DNA from: Marinobacter sp. ANT_B65
GTDB taxonomy: Bacteria; Pseudomonadota; Gammaproteobacteria; Pseudomonadales; Oleiphilaceae
Reading direction: 5' to 3'
DNA: 64,000 bases
Assembly: GCF_002407605.1 (NCBI RefSeq)
Contig: NZ_NXGV01000002.1
Span: 310,001 to 374,000, forward strand
The notes beneath the pieces were generated by a model, which did no database searches, was not told the origin of the DNA, and saw nothing but the letters and a program-made list of their open reading frames with translations. This document shows, one piece after another, positions 27,183 to 36,363 of the stretch. How positions within the stretch are numbered: the stretch's first letter is position 1; every line of letters begins with the position of its first letter. Position numbers and translations under genes: made by a program.

Positions 27183-28268
27183 ATGTCTATCAAGCAAAAG
27201 CTTTCCGGTTTAACTCTGGGCATCAGTGCCGCAGCCCTTATGACAGGCGCCATGATTAGCAGCGATGCTCTGGCGGCCGAAAAAATCCGTTGGCAGGTTC
27301 CTCTGGCCTTCCCCTCACATCTTGTGGGCCTGACAACACCGGTTAAGCATCTGACAGAGAACCTTAAGGCAATCTCGGGTGGTGATGTCCAGCTGCGTTA
27401 TTACGAGCCCAATGAATTGGTTCCTCCATTTGAAATCATGGATGCTGTTGGTAGTGGAAAGTATCCGGCTGGATACACCTGGGTGGGCTATGATCAAGGA
27501 ACCATTCCGGCCTTGCCGCTTTATTCCGGCGCCCCGTTCAACATGGAACCACCTGCTTATCTGGCCTGGTACTATCAGGGCGATGGCCGTGCCCTGCTTG
27601 AAGAAATCTACGCAAAGCGCAATATCCACCCAATGCTGTGCAGCATTATCGGGCCTGAAGGTGCGGGCTGGTTCGCCAATCCTATCAAGGGCGTGGAAGA
27701 TTTTGACGGCCTGAAGATTCGTTTTGCCGGTATTGGTGGCAAGGTGCTGGAAAAACTGGGTGCCTCGGTAACCATGGTTCCAGGCGGCGAAATTTACCAG
27801 GCGCTTGAGCGTAAAACTATTGATGCAACAGAGTTCTCACAGCCTGCCATTGATAAAATGCTGGGCCTGGACCAGATCATCAAGAACTACATCATGCCCG
27901 GCTGGCACCAGACTCTGACGACCTCGCATTTGTTGGTGAACAAGGATGTGTGGGACGACCTGGAGCCTCAGAGCCGTGCGCTGATCGAAATGGGTTGCGA
28001 AGCTGCCACGCTTAAAGGCTTTGCAGAGAGTGAGTGGGCACAGCCAACCGCACTTCGTGACTACGAAAAAGAAGGTGTAAATGCCCAGACTCTCCCCGAG
28101 CCTGTTCTGCGCGAACTGCAGAAAATTACCAACGAGGTACTTGACGAGATTGCAGCTGAGGACGAAATGTTCAATCGCGTGCTGACCAGTCAGCGCGACT
28201 TTATGGAACACCACTCCATCTGGCACTCCAATGGCTACCTGCCACGGGATTTCTACAAGTACGACTGA
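27183..28268 (+). CDS. TRAP transporter substrate-binding protein (DctP family)
   Basis: Periplasmic binding protein of a tripartite ATP-independent transporter, 361 residues. A signal peptide of about 36 residues ends at SSDALAA. The mature part has the DctP pattern, including GLKIRFAGIGGKVLEKLGAS (conserved Arg that grips the substrate carboxylate) and PGGEIYQALERKTIDATE. Start at 27183 follows AAGAAGGA. It is first in the operon dctP-dctQ-dctM-dehydrogenase-synthetase, so the ligand is most likely 3-hydroxybutyrate or acetoacetate (inferred from context). Confidence 0.92.
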   Translation: MSIKQKLSGLTLGISAAALMTGAMISSDALAAEKIRWQVPLAFPSHLVGLTTPVKHLTENLKAISGGDVQLRYYEPNELVPPFEIMDAVGSGKYPAGYTWVGYDQGTIPALPLYSGAPFNMEPPAYLAWYYQGDGRALLEEIYAKRNIHPMLCSIIGPEGAGWFANPIKGVEDFDGLKIRFAGIGGKVLEKLGASVTMVPGGEIYQALERKTIDATEFSQPAIDKMLGLDQIIKNYIMPGWHQTLTTSHLLVNKDVWDDLEPQSRALIEMGCEAATLKGFAESEWAQPTALRDYEKEGVNAQTLPEPVLRELQKITNEVLDEIAAEDEMFNRVLTSQRDFMEHHSIWHSNGYLPRDFYKYD

Positions 28269-28287
28269 TCAACGGATGATGTTCACT

Positions 28288-28313
28288 GCGGGTAACGGTT
28301 GACCGTTACCCGC
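28288..28313 (+). promoter_or_regulatory. Perfect hairpin between dctP and dctQ
   Basis: 12-bp stem GCGGGTAACGGT/ACCGTTACCCGC with a 2-base loop and no T-run, 19 bp after the dctP stop. In TRAP operons such hairpins can protect or partly terminate the message so that the binding protein is made in excess over the membrane subunits. That role is inferred. Confidence 0.75.
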
Positions 28314-28347
28314 TTCCTGCCCTGCATCCGGAAAATCCGAGGTTTAT

Positions 28348-28965
28348 GTGACTGATACCAATGTCTCCGGGGATAACCAGGCCCCGGCATCCGGCACTGA
28401 TACGCTTCCGACCAACGCGCTGTCCTGGCACCTTGACCGAGTGGTTGTTGCCGCGGGCCGCCTTGCCTCCTGGTTATGGATCGGAGTGCTGATTGTTATT
28501 CTTATCAACGTATTCTCCCGCTATGTAATGTCTCAGGGCTCCATAGCTCTTGAGGAATTATCCTGGCATCTGTTTGGGACGGCGACCATGCTGACGCTGG
28601 GATACGCCGTTGTTCGTGATGATCATGTCCGTGTTGATGTATTGAGAGAGAAATTCAGCCCTAAGGCTCAGGCCATTATCGAGCTTCTGGGTATTTTTTT
28701 GCTGGCATTGCCGATTATTGCTCTGATGATCAGCGCTATGTTGCCCTACGCCTGGACGGCGTGGACATACATGGAGCACTCTCAGGCGCCCAGCGGCCTG
28801 CCTTACCGGTTTATCTTCAAAAGCATGCTGCCACTCGGTCTGGCGCTTGTGATGATTGCCCTGGTGTCCCGTGCCTCGCGTTGCGCCACCTTCCTGTTCC
28901 GTTTTCCCAGGGCCATTGCGCCTCCCTACGATGACCGACACTCTGTCGGCCATCCTAATCCCTGA
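28348..28965 (+). CDS. TRAP transporter small permease (DctQ family)
   Basis: Small membrane subunit of the TRAP system, 205 residues with four hydrophobic helices. Family marks are NVFSRYV in the first third and the EELSWHLFGTATMLTLG block, then DDHVRVDVL. The start is GTG at 28348. The C-terminus is extended and polar. It pairs with the large permease 17 bp downstream and the binding protein upstream. Confidence 0.9.
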   Translation: MTDTNVSGDNQAPASGTDTLPTNALSWHLDRVVVAAGRLASWLWIGVLIVILINVFSRYVMSQGSIALEELSWHLFGTATMLTLGYAVVRDDHVRVDVLREKFSPKAQAIIELLGIFLLALPIIALMISAMLPYAWTAWTYMEHSQAPSGLPYRFIFKSMLPLGLALVMIALVSRASRCATFLFRFPRAIAPPYDDRHSVGHPNP

Positions 28966-28982
28966 ACCGCGAGGCTATCGTC

Positions 28983-30353
28983 ATGGGTGTAGAAGCGATT
29001 CTTGTTATCGCCATGTTCGCCAGCTTTATGGTGCTCCTGCTGCTGGGTTTTCCGGTTGCATGGTCACTGGCGGGTATTGGTCTTGTATTCGGTATTGTCG
29101 GCCACGTTATGGTCGAGTATCTGGATTCTCCTCTGTGGTTTACCTGGCAGGGTACTATCGGGGTTCTGGACGCCAGAATTTACGGCATTGTCGCCAATGA
29201 ACTGATGGTGGCTCTGCCCATGTTTATATTCATGGGCATCATGCTTGATCGTTCAGGCATCGCAGAAAAACTGATGCACAGCCTGGTGCGGGTGCTCGGC
29301 GGGTTGCGCGGTGGTTATGCAATTACGGTTGTGCTGGTTGGCGTGTTGCTTGCGGCTTCTACCGGGATCGTCGGAGCCTCAGTGGTACTCTTGGGCATGT
29401 TGTCCCTCGGGCCTATGATGCAGGCCAACTACAACAAATCGCTGGCAGTGGGAACGGCCTGCTCTGTTGGTACGCTAGGCATCCTGGTTCCGCCAAGCAT
29501 TATGCTGGTATTGATGGCTGACCGCCTTGGTACCCCGGATGCCTCTGTGGGCAAGTTGTTCATGGGTGCGTTGATACCGGGCGTCATGCTCGCGATGCTC
29601 TATGTTCTCTATATCATCATTGCCTCTTACATCAAGAAAGATCTGGCGCCAGCGCCAGTGAACCGTCAGCGCCTTGATGCCCGCGCGTGGCTGGGTGTGG
29701 TCTGGGCTGTGTTGCCACCAATGGCGTTGATCATTTCTGTGCTTGGCTCCATCTTTTTCGGTATAGCCACAACCACCGAAGCCTCGGCGGTAGGTGCTGG
29801 TGGAGCCCTGCTCATGGCGTTTGTCAGCAAGCGGCTGGACATGGAGACCCTGAAAGAGTCTCTGTATCAGACCAGTCGTACCTCTGCTTTCATCTTTGGT
29901 ATCTTTATTGGTGCAACGGTCTTTGCTTCGGTACTGCGCGGCCTTGGTGGCGACGAAGTTATTGAGGGTGCTATCACCGGCCTGCCATTTGGCACCACTG
30001 GCGTTCTGCTGACTGTTTTGTTCATAACGTTTCTGCTCGGGTTTTTCCTGGACTGGGTGGAAATTACTCTGATCGTTTTGCCTCTGGTAGCACCGGTACT
30101 GTTCAAACTCGGTGTTGAGCCTGTTTGGTTTGCCATCATGTTTGCCATGTGCCTGCAGACGTCCTTCCTGACGCCACCGGTCGGTTTCTCGCTTTTCTAC
30201 ATCAAAGGTGTATGCCCGCCAGGTATTACCACCCGTCATATCTATCTGGGTGTACTGCCGTTCATTGCCTTGCAGTTGTTGGCACTGGCTTTGGTGTTCT
30301 GGTTTGCCCCGCTGGCTACCTGGCTACCTAACGAGGTTTATGGTGGTTCCTGA
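28983..30353 (+). CDS. TRAP transporter large permease (DctM family)
   Basis: Main translocation subunit, 456 residues, about 11-13 helices, driven by a sodium or proton gradient. Family blocks include [54 protein letters not shown] and [19 protein letters not shown]. The gene lies between dctQ and the 3HB dehydrogenase in one co-directional run. The next start codon is 50 bp after this stop. Confidence 0.94.
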   Translation: MGVEAILVIAMFASFMVLLLLGFPVAWSLAGIGLVFGIVGHVMVEYLDSPLWFTWQGTIGVLDARIYGIVANELMVALPMFIFMGIMLDRSGIAEKLMHSLVRVLGGLRGGYAITVVLVGVLLAASTGIVGASVVLLGMLSLGPMMQANYNKSLAVGTACSVGTLGILVPPSIMLVLMADRLGTPDASVGKLFMGALIPGVMLAMLYVLYIIIASYIKKDLAPAPVNRQRLDARAWLGVVWAVLPPMALIISVLGSIFFGIATTTEASAVGAGGALLMAFVSKRLDMETLKESLYQTSRTSAFIFGIFIGATVFASVLRGLGGDEVIEGAITGLPFGTTGVLLTVLFITFLLGFFLDWVEITLIVLPLVAPVLFKLGVEPVWFAIMFAMCLQTSFLTPPVGFSLFYIKGVCPPGITTRHIYLGVLPFIALQLLALALVFWFAPLATWLPNEVYGGS

Positions 30354-30403
30354 TGAGGCGACCTTCCGCAGATTCTTTTAATAACAATTGGGGGACAAAC
30401 ACT

Positions 30404-31183
30404 ATGCGTCTCGAAAATCGAGTTGCACTGATTACCGGAGCCGGGCGTGGCATTGGCCGCGCAATTGCCGAACATTATGGCCGTGAAGGCGCCCGGGTGG
30501 CGGTAGCGGATCTTACGGTGGAAAGCGCACAGGAAGCCGTTGACGCTATTGAAAGCGCTGGCGGCACGGCTATGGCTCTGGCCATGGACGTGACCGATGA
30601 GATGGCTGTTGAAGAAGGCATAGCCGCTGTTGTGAAAGCATGGGGCGGCCTGGATATCGCTGTCGCTAACGCAGGTATCCAGCATATAGACCCGGTACAC
30701 AAACTGGAGTATGCGGATTGGCGCCGGGTAATGAATGTGCACCTTGACGGAGCCTTTCTGGTAACCCGGGAGGCCCTCAAGCATATGTACGCCAGCAACG
30801 GCGGGACCATGTTGTATATGGGGTCCGTGCACTCGCTGGAAGCGTCCCCGCTTAAAGCGCCATACGTGGCCGCGAAACACGGTATGCTGGGTTTATGCCG
30901 TGCGGTTGCCAAAGAAGGTGCCGAATACGGTGTGCGCAGCAATATTATTTGCCCGGGCTTTGTGAGAACGCCTTTGGTAGACAAGCAGATTCCGGAGCAG
31001 GCAAAAGAGCTTGGGCTTTCTGAGGAAGAGGTCATCAGCAAGGTCATGCTGAAGAACACGGTGGACGGCAAGTTCACGACGCTGGAAGATGTTTCCGAAA
31101 TGGCAGTACATCTTGCAGCTTTTCCCTCGGCTGCCCTCACTGGCCAATCTATAGTTGTCAGTCATGGCTGGCACATGCAGTAA
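30404..31183 (+). CDS. 3-hydroxybutyrate dehydrogenase (SDR family)
   Basis: Cytosolic NAD-dependent short-chain dehydrogenase of 259 residues that oxidises (R)-3-hydroxybutyrate to acetoacetate. Motifs: TGAGRGIG (11-18), NAG (89-91), catalytic Ser in GSVHS (140-144) and YVAAK (Y154, K158). The C-terminal lid blocks [17 protein letters not shown] and [14 protein letters not shown] are typical of 3HB dehydrogenases. Start at 30404 follows GGGGAC; an upstream in-frame ATG at 30353 overlaps dctM and lacks a ribosome site. Usually called bdhA or hbdH. Confidence 0.92.
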   Translation: MRLENRVALITGAGRGIGRAIAEHYGREGARVAVADLTVESAQEAVDAIESAGGTAMALAMDVTDEMAVEEGIAAVVKAWGGLDIAVANAGIQHIDPVHKLEYADWRRVMNVHLDGAFLVTREALKHMYASNGGTMLYMGSVHSLEASPLKAPYVAAKHGMLGLCRAVAKEGAEYGVRSNIICPGFVRTPLVDKQIPEQAKELGLSEEEVISKVMLKNTVDGKFTTLEDVSEMAVHLAAFPSAALTGQSIVVSHGWHMQ

Positions 31184-31199
31184 GCAACAGGAGCGACGG

Positions 31200-33191
31200 A
31201 TGAGCCTTACAGAACAATCACCCGTAGTCTGGACTCCCTCAGAGGCCACGCTGGACAATGCCCGGATGGGCCAGTTCAAAACCTGGCTGGAAGATCAGGG
31301 TCATGGTCCCTTTGCCGATTATCACGCGTTACACCGGTGGTCCGTTGATGATCTGGAAACCTTCTGGAGTAAAGTCTGGGATTATTGCGGCCTGATTTGC
31401 GAGACGCCCGCCAGCAGGATGCTGGGCAAGCGTGACATGCCCGGTGCCGAGTGGTTCCCGGGTATGAAGCTTAACTTTGCCGCAAACCTGCTGCGGCTGG
31501 CGGAAGGCGGTCATGCCAGTCAGGAAGCGATCGTGGCCTATTGTGAGACGCGCCCTGTTCTGCGCCGCACCTATGGCGAATTGAAAGCCGATGTGGGCGC
31601 CCTGGAAGCGTTTCTGCGCAGCAAGGGAATCAAAAAGGGTGACCGGGTAGCCGGTGTTGTTACTAATGGCTACGAAGCCATCACCGGCATGTTGGCAGCT
31701 ACCAGTCTTGGTGCCATCTGGAGCTCGGCCTCTCCGGACTTCGGCGTCGGCGCGATCCTCGACCGGTTTGGTCAGATCGAGCCGTCTGCGCTGATCGTGG
31801 TAAACGGTTACGGTTATGGGGGCAAGACCTTTGCCCGCCAGAACGACTTTGCTGAACTGATCACCGGCCTGAAAACACTCAGGTGTATTGTCAGTATTGA
31901 ACAGCTTCCGGGTGAAGCCGCTGTGCCAGGAGAGCTGGTTACTACCTGGGATGAAGCCCTTGCGTTCGGCGCAGGTCAGGAGCCCACCTTTACCCCGGTT
32001 GACCCGGATCATCCGGTCTATATTCTGTATTCGTCCGGAACTACGGGTAAGCCCAAGTGCATTGTCCACGGTACTGCAGGGTTGCTTGTAAATCATGCCA
32101 AAGAACTGATTTTGCACGGTGACATAGGGCCGGAAGACAGATTCCTTTACTTCACTACCTGTGGCTGGATGATGTGGAACTGGCAGGCTTCGGCTTTGCT
32201 GACCGGAGCCACTGTCATTACCGTCGATGGCTCGCCGGGCTACCCTGATCTCAGCTTCCTTTGGGATACAGTTGCAGCCGAGCGGGTTACCCACTTCGGC
32301 ACCAGTGCCAGGTTTATTGCCGGTTGCCGCAAGGCTGAAATGGCTCCGGCTGAAACCCTCGATCTCAGCAGCCTGAGAGTGGTTTTCTCAACCGGCTCGC
32401 CCCTGCTACCGGAAGACTATGACTGGATGTACAGCCATGGTGCTCCCGAAGCGCTGCTTGGCTCCATCGCAGGTGGTACTGACATCTGTGGCTGTTTTGT
32501 CGGTTCTACCCCGATGTTGCCGGTCCGTCGTGGCGAAATACAGTGCAGCTTGCTGGGCGTCGATGCTGTTGCATACGGCGATGATGGCAATCCTGTTACC
32601 CAGGGCCGTGGTGAACTCGTCTGTCGTCAGCCGTTGCCCTCCATGCCCGTCGCCTTCTGGGATGATGCCGACGGCGAGCGTTATCGCGCCGCCTACTTCG
32701 ACAGCTTCCCGGGTGTGTGGGCCCATGGAGACTTCATTGAGTTTACTGAACACGGCGGCGCCATTATCTACGGTCGTTCTGACGCTACACTCAACCCCGG
32801 TGGTGTTCGCATTGGCACCGCAGAAATCTACCGCCAGGTAGAAACGGAACCGGCGATTAAAGACAGCCTTGTCGTCGGCCGGCAGATCGACGGCGATGTA
32901 GAAGTGGTGCTTTTTGTAGTACCGGCAGAAGGCCGGGAGCTTACCGACGATTTGCTGAAACAACTCAAAGCCCGGATCCGCCAGGGCGCCAGCCCGCGCC
33001 ACGTTCCCAGGCACATTGTGCAGGTGCCGGACATTCCCTACACCCGAAGCGGTAAAAAAGTGGAACTGGCCGTTGCCCGTCTGATCAACGGCTCCAGCAA
33101 AGCTGACAACCGCGATGCTCTGGGTAATCCCGAAGCGCTGGATCAGATTCGTGATTGCCTTGCAGAAGCGAATTTACTGCCGGAGAGTTAG
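31200..33191 (+). CDS. Acetoacetyl-CoA synthetase
   Basis: ATP-dependent acetoacetate-CoA ligase, 663 residues, the usual length. ANL-superfamily motifs: YILYSSGTTGKPKCIVHG (phosphate loop), the GGTDIC block, YGRSDATLNPGGVRIG (hinge) and the C-terminal catalytic Lys in TRSGKKVE. It activates acetoacetate from the preceding dehydrogenase, 16 bp upstream, completing the route from 3HB to acetoacetyl-CoA. AGGAG precedes the ATG at 31200. Use of a synthetase rather than a CoA transferase makes the pathway independent of succinyl-CoA. Confidence 0.94.
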   Translation: MSLTEQSPVVWTPSEATLDNARMGQFKTWLEDQGHGPFADYHALHRWSVDDLETFWSKVWDYCGLICETPASRMLGKRDMPGAEWFPGMKLNFAANLLRLAEGGHASQEAIVAYCETRPVLRRTYGELKADVGALEAFLRSKGIKKGDRVAGVVTNGYEAITGMLAATSLGAIWSSASPDFGVGAILDRFGQIEPSALIVVNGYGYGGKTFARQNDFAELITGLKTLRCIVSIEQLPGEAAVPGELVTTWDEALAFGAGQEPTFTPVDPDHPVYILYSSGTTGKPKCIVHGTAGLLVNHAKELILHGDIGPEDRFLYFTTCGWMMWNWQASALLTGATVITVDGSPGYPDLSFLWDTVAAERVTHFGTSARFIAGCRKAEMAPAETLDLSSLRVVFSTGSPLLPEDYDWMYSHGAPEALLGSIAGGTDICGCFVGSTPMLPVRRGEIQCSLLGVDAVAYGDDGNPVTQGRGELVCRQPLPSMPVAFWDDADGERYRAAYFDSFPGVWAHGDFIEFTEHGGAIIYGRSDATLNPGGVRIGTAEIYRQVETEPAIKDSLVVGRQIDGDVEVVLFVVPAEGRELTDDLLKQLKARIRQGASPRHVPRHIVQVPDIPYTRSGKKVELAVARLINGSSKADNRDALGNPEALDQIRDCLAEANLLPES

Positions 33192-33199
33192 GTTTTGTG

Positions 33200-33224
33200 C
33201 GCGGTGGGGCATAGCCCCGCCGCG
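33200..33224 (+). terminator. Hairpin closing the 3HB operon
   Basis: 11-bp GC-rich stem CGCGGTGGGGC/GCCCCGCCGCG with one T-G wobble and a 3-base loop, 8 bp after the synthetase stop. It has no T-run, so termination may need Rho or it may only stabilise the 3' end. Confidence 0.5.
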
Positions 33225-33315
33225 ATACATTTACGCAGAATGTTAGAAAGTTTCGTAAATTTCCCCCATTTAATCACCCTGTCGCCGACGATCAGCGGAT
33301 TTTAGTGCGTTCTTA

Positions 33316-33360
33316 TACTAAGATCGTAACCAGATATTTCAAAAAAATGGTATCTTAGTA
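33316..33360. promoter_or_regulatory. Inverted repeat upstream of isocitrate dehydrogenase
   Basis: Perfect 9-bp arms TACTAAGAT (33316-33324) and ATCTTAGTA (33352-33360), 27 bases apart, within an AT-rich stretch about 105-150 bp before the icd start. It may be two half-sites for a regulator or a leader hairpin. No known consensus recognised. Confidence 0.5.
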
Positions 33361-33466
33361 GGTCTATTAAAAGTTCCAAAATCAGTCATGGCAAAGATCA
33401 GACGCTCACAAGGCGCCAAATCTCGCTATGACCGTCCTGAACCCACCTATTAGCCTGAGGACGAAA

Positions 33467-35710
33467 ATGACATCATCCAAAGCCAAGATTATCTATACGC
33501 TGACCGACGAGGCGCCTGCTCTCGCAACAAGGTCTCTTCTTCCAATTCTGGAAACCTACGCCAAGCCGGCTGGCATCGAGTTTGAAACCAGCGATATTTC
33601 CCTGGCGGCCCGTATTCTGGCAACGTTCCCGGAGTATCTCGAAGAGAGTCAGCGGGTTCCGGACGCACTTACGGAGCTGGGCGAGTACACCAAAGACCCA
33701 GACGCTAACATCATCAAGCTGCCGAACGTATCTGCTTCCATCCCCCAGTTGCGCGCGGCTATTAAAGAATTGAAGGATCAGGGTTACAACCTTCCTGAGT
33801 ATGTGGAAAACCCTGAAACTGACGAAGAAAAAGAGATCACTGCCCGTTACGCCAAAGTACTCGGCAGCGCCGTAAACCCGGTTCTGCGTGAAGGCAACTC
33901 CGATCGCCGTGCTCCTGCTGCCGTTAAAGCTTTTGCTCGCAGATACCCCCACACCATGGGTGAATGGAGCCCGGCTTCACGCACCCACGTTGCGCACATG
34001 CGCGGTGGTGATTTCTATTCAAATGAGCAATCCCTGATCCTCGATAAGGCTACCAACGCCCGCATCGTTTTCGAGAACAAAAAAGGCGAGCAGACCGTAC
34101 TCAAGTCCGACCTGCCCCTGCTCGACGGCGAAGTTATCGACGGCATGTTCATGAGCAAAAAGGCTCTGTGCAAGTTCTTTGAAGATACCATCGCTGACTG
34201 TGAAAAAACCGGCGTGATGTTTTCACTGCACGTGAAAGCCACCATGATGAAAATTTCTCACCCGATCGTGTTTGGTCACGCGGTGAAAATTTATTACAAG
34301 GAGCTGTTTGACAAGTACGGCGACCTGTTCGAAGAAATCGGTGTAAACCCGAACAACGGTCTGTCTTCGGTACTTGAGAAAATCAAACAGCTGCCGGAAT
34401 CCAAGCAGGAACAGATCCAGGAAGACCTGCACGCCTGCTACGAGCATCGCCCCGAAATCGCCATGGTGGATTCGGTCAAAGGCATCACCAACCTGCACGT
34501 TCCCAGTGACGTGATTGTGGATGCTTCCATGCCGGCCATGATCCGTAACTCCGGCAAGATGTGGGCCCGTGATGGCAAGCTGAAGGACACCAAGGCGGTT
34601 ATGCCTGAGTCCACCTATGCCACCATCTATCAGGAAGTGATCAACTTCTGCAAAACCCACGGTGCTTTCGATCCCACCACCATGGGTACCGTTCCCAATG
34701 TGGGCCTGATGGCTCAGAAAGCGGAAGAATACGGTTCCCACGACAAGACCTTTGAAATCCAGGAAGACGGTGTTGTCCGTATCGTTGCCGAAGACGGCAC
34801 TGTGCTGACCGAGCATGAAGTTGAGCAGGGTGACATCTGGCGTGCCTGCCAGACCAAGGATCTGCCGATCCGTGACTGGGTCAAGCTGGCAGTTAACCGC
34901 GCGCGCGCCACCGGCATGCCTGCAGTATTCTGGCTGGATGACGAGCGTGCTCACGATGCGCAGATGATCACCAAGGTACAGACCTACCTGAAGGATCACG
35001 ACACAGATGGCCTGGATATTCGCATCATGTCGCCGGTTCGTGCTATTCGCTGGACCATGGAACGCCTGATTCGCGGCCTGGACACCATCTCTGTAACCGG
35101 TAACGTGTTGCGTGACTATCTCACCGATCTGTTCCCGATTCTTGAGCTCGGAACCAGCGCCAAGATGCTGTCGATTGTTCCTCTGCTGAACGGTGGCGGC
35201 CTGTACGAAACAGGTGCTGGCGGTTCGGCACCCAAGCACGTACAGCAGTTGGTGCAGGAAAATCACCTGCGCTGGGATTCTCTGGGTGAGTTTCTGGCCA
35301 TAGCTGTGTCACTGGATGAGTTGGGCGAAAAGCACAACAACCCGCGTGCACGTCTGCTGGGCCAGACCCTGGACAAGGCTACTGAGCGCTTGCTGGAAAA
35401 CAACCAGTCGCCGTCCCGTGTTACCGGTGAACTGGATAACCGCGGCAGCCACTTCCATCTGGCCCGCTATTGGGCAGAAGAGCTGGCCAAACAGGACAGT
35501 GATAAGGAACTGAAAGAGTTCTTCACTAAACTGTCGGCACAACTGGAAGAAAACAAGGACAAAATCCTGGAAGAACTGAGCGTCATCCAGGGTCATCCTG
35601 CAGATATCGGTGGTTACTACCATGCACCAGCCGACAAGGTGAAGGCAGTTATGCAGCCGAGTAAAACCCTCAACCGGATTATGGAAGATGCCCGTGCATC
35701 GGTGAAGTAA
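33467..35710 (+). CDS. icd: NADP-dependent isocitrate dehydrogenase, monomeric type
   Basis: TCA-cycle enzyme oxidising isocitrate to 2-oxoglutarate and CO2 with NADP. The 747 residues identify the large monomeric form (IDH-II, about 740 residues) rather than the 45-kDa dimer. Diagnostic blocks include [52 protein letters not shown] and [30 protein letters not shown]. Start at 33467 is supported by GAGG six bases upstream. It is a single-gene unit with a strong terminator and an inverted repeat in its leader. Confidence 0.96.
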   Translation: MTSSKAKIIYTLTDEAPALATRSLLPILETYAKPAGIEFETSDISLAARILATFPEYLEESQRVPDALTELGEYTKDPDANIIKLPNVSASIPQLRAAIKELKDQGYNLPEYVENPETDEEKEITARYAKVLGSAVNPVLREGNSDRRAPAAVKAFARRYPHTMGEWSPASRTHVAHMRGGDFYSNEQSLILDKATNARIVFENKKGEQTVLKSDLPLLDGEVIDGMFMSKKALCKFFEDTIADCEKTGVMFSLHVKATMMKISHPIVFGHAVKIYYKELFDKYGDLFEEIGVNPNNGLSSVLEKIKQLPESKQEQIQEDLHACYEHRPEIAMVDSVKGITNLHVPSDVIVDASMPAMIRNSGKMWARDGKLKDTKAVMPESTYATIYQEVINFCKTHGAFDPTTMGTVPNVGLMAQKAEEYGSHDKTFEIQEDGVVRIVAEDGTVLTEHEVEQGDIWRACQTKDLPIRDWVKLAVNRARATGMPAVFWLDDERAHDAQMITKVQTYLKDHDTDGLDIRIMSPVRAIRWTMERLIRGLDTISVTGNVLRDYLTDLFPILELGTSAKMLSIVPLLNGGGLYETGAGGSAPKHVQQLVQENHLRWDSLGEFLAIAVSLDELGEKHNNPRARLLGQTLDKATERLLENNQSPSRVTGELDNRGSHFHLARYWAEELAKQDSDKELKEFFTKLSAQLEENKDKILEELSVIQGHPADIGGYYHAPADKVKAVMQPSKTLNRIMEDARASVK

Positions 35711-35753
35711 TCCTGAGTGGTGGCCGGGCAATATGCACGGTCACCTGAGGCAG

Positions 35754-35792
35754 AACCCGGATAGCCGTTGACGGCTTTCCGGGTTTTTTTTT
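35754..35792 (+). terminator. Rho-independent terminator of icd
   Basis: Stem AACCCGGA (35754-35761) with TCCGGGTT (35778-35785), an inner GCCG/CGGC stem, and nine T in a row from 35784 to 35792. It lies 43 bp after the icd stop. Confidence 0.92.
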
Positions 35793-35813
35793 GGCCTGCG
35801 TATGAGTGTGGCT

Positions 35814-36284
35814 TTACTCCTGCTGGAGGGGTGCCAGTTGTCCATTGGTCAGCTGAACCAGGTCGGCCGGTGAAAGCTCAATTTCCAGCCCCCTGCGACC
35901 GGCACTGACGTAAATGGTCTCGAAGGCCTCTGCGGAAGCGTCGATCAAGGTTTTCAGCCGGCTCTTCTGGCCCAGGGGGCTAACGCCTCCCATAACATAA
36001 CCTGTGCGGCGCTGGACCTCCTGCGGGTCGGCCATGGTGGCCTTTTTGCCGCCGGCCGCCTTGGCAATAAGCTTCATGCTCAGCATTCCCGTGACCGGCA
36101 CTATGCCCACAGCCAGGGCTTTCCCATCTACTGAGACCACCAGGGTTTTGAATACCCGTGCCGGATCAACTGCCATTTTTTCGGCTGCTTCGTTGCCGTA
36201 ACCGGCGCTTGCAGGGTCGTGTTCGTATTCGTGAATCTTGTGAAAAATACCAGCTTTGATAGCGGCGTTAATGCCGGGCGTCAT
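35814..36284 (-). CDS. ybaK: Cys-tRNA(Pro)/Cys-tRNA(Cys) deacylase YbaK
   Basis: Trans-editing enzyme that hydrolyses mischarged Cys-tRNA(Pro), 156 residues, the normal length. Family marks are PARVFKTLVV with the catalytic Lys (K46), GKKATMADPQEVQRRTGYVMGGVSPLG and FETIYVSAGRRGLEIEL. It converges with icd across the terminator and is divergent from the serine hydrolase gene. Confidence 0.94.
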   Translation of the reverse strand: MTPGINAAIKAGIFHKIHEYEHDPASAGYGNEAAEKMAVDPARVFKTLVVSVDGKALAVGIVPVTGMLSMKLIAKAAGGKKATMADPQEVQRRTGYVMGGVSPLGQKSRLKTLIDASAEAFETIYVSAGRRGLEIELSPADLVQLTNGQLAPLQQE

Positions 36285-36363
36285 AAACAGCTCCAGAAAC
36301 AGTTGGTTTGTCCCATGATTAGCTGTCTATGATAACTCCGGATCCGGCTCGCAATACATTCTG

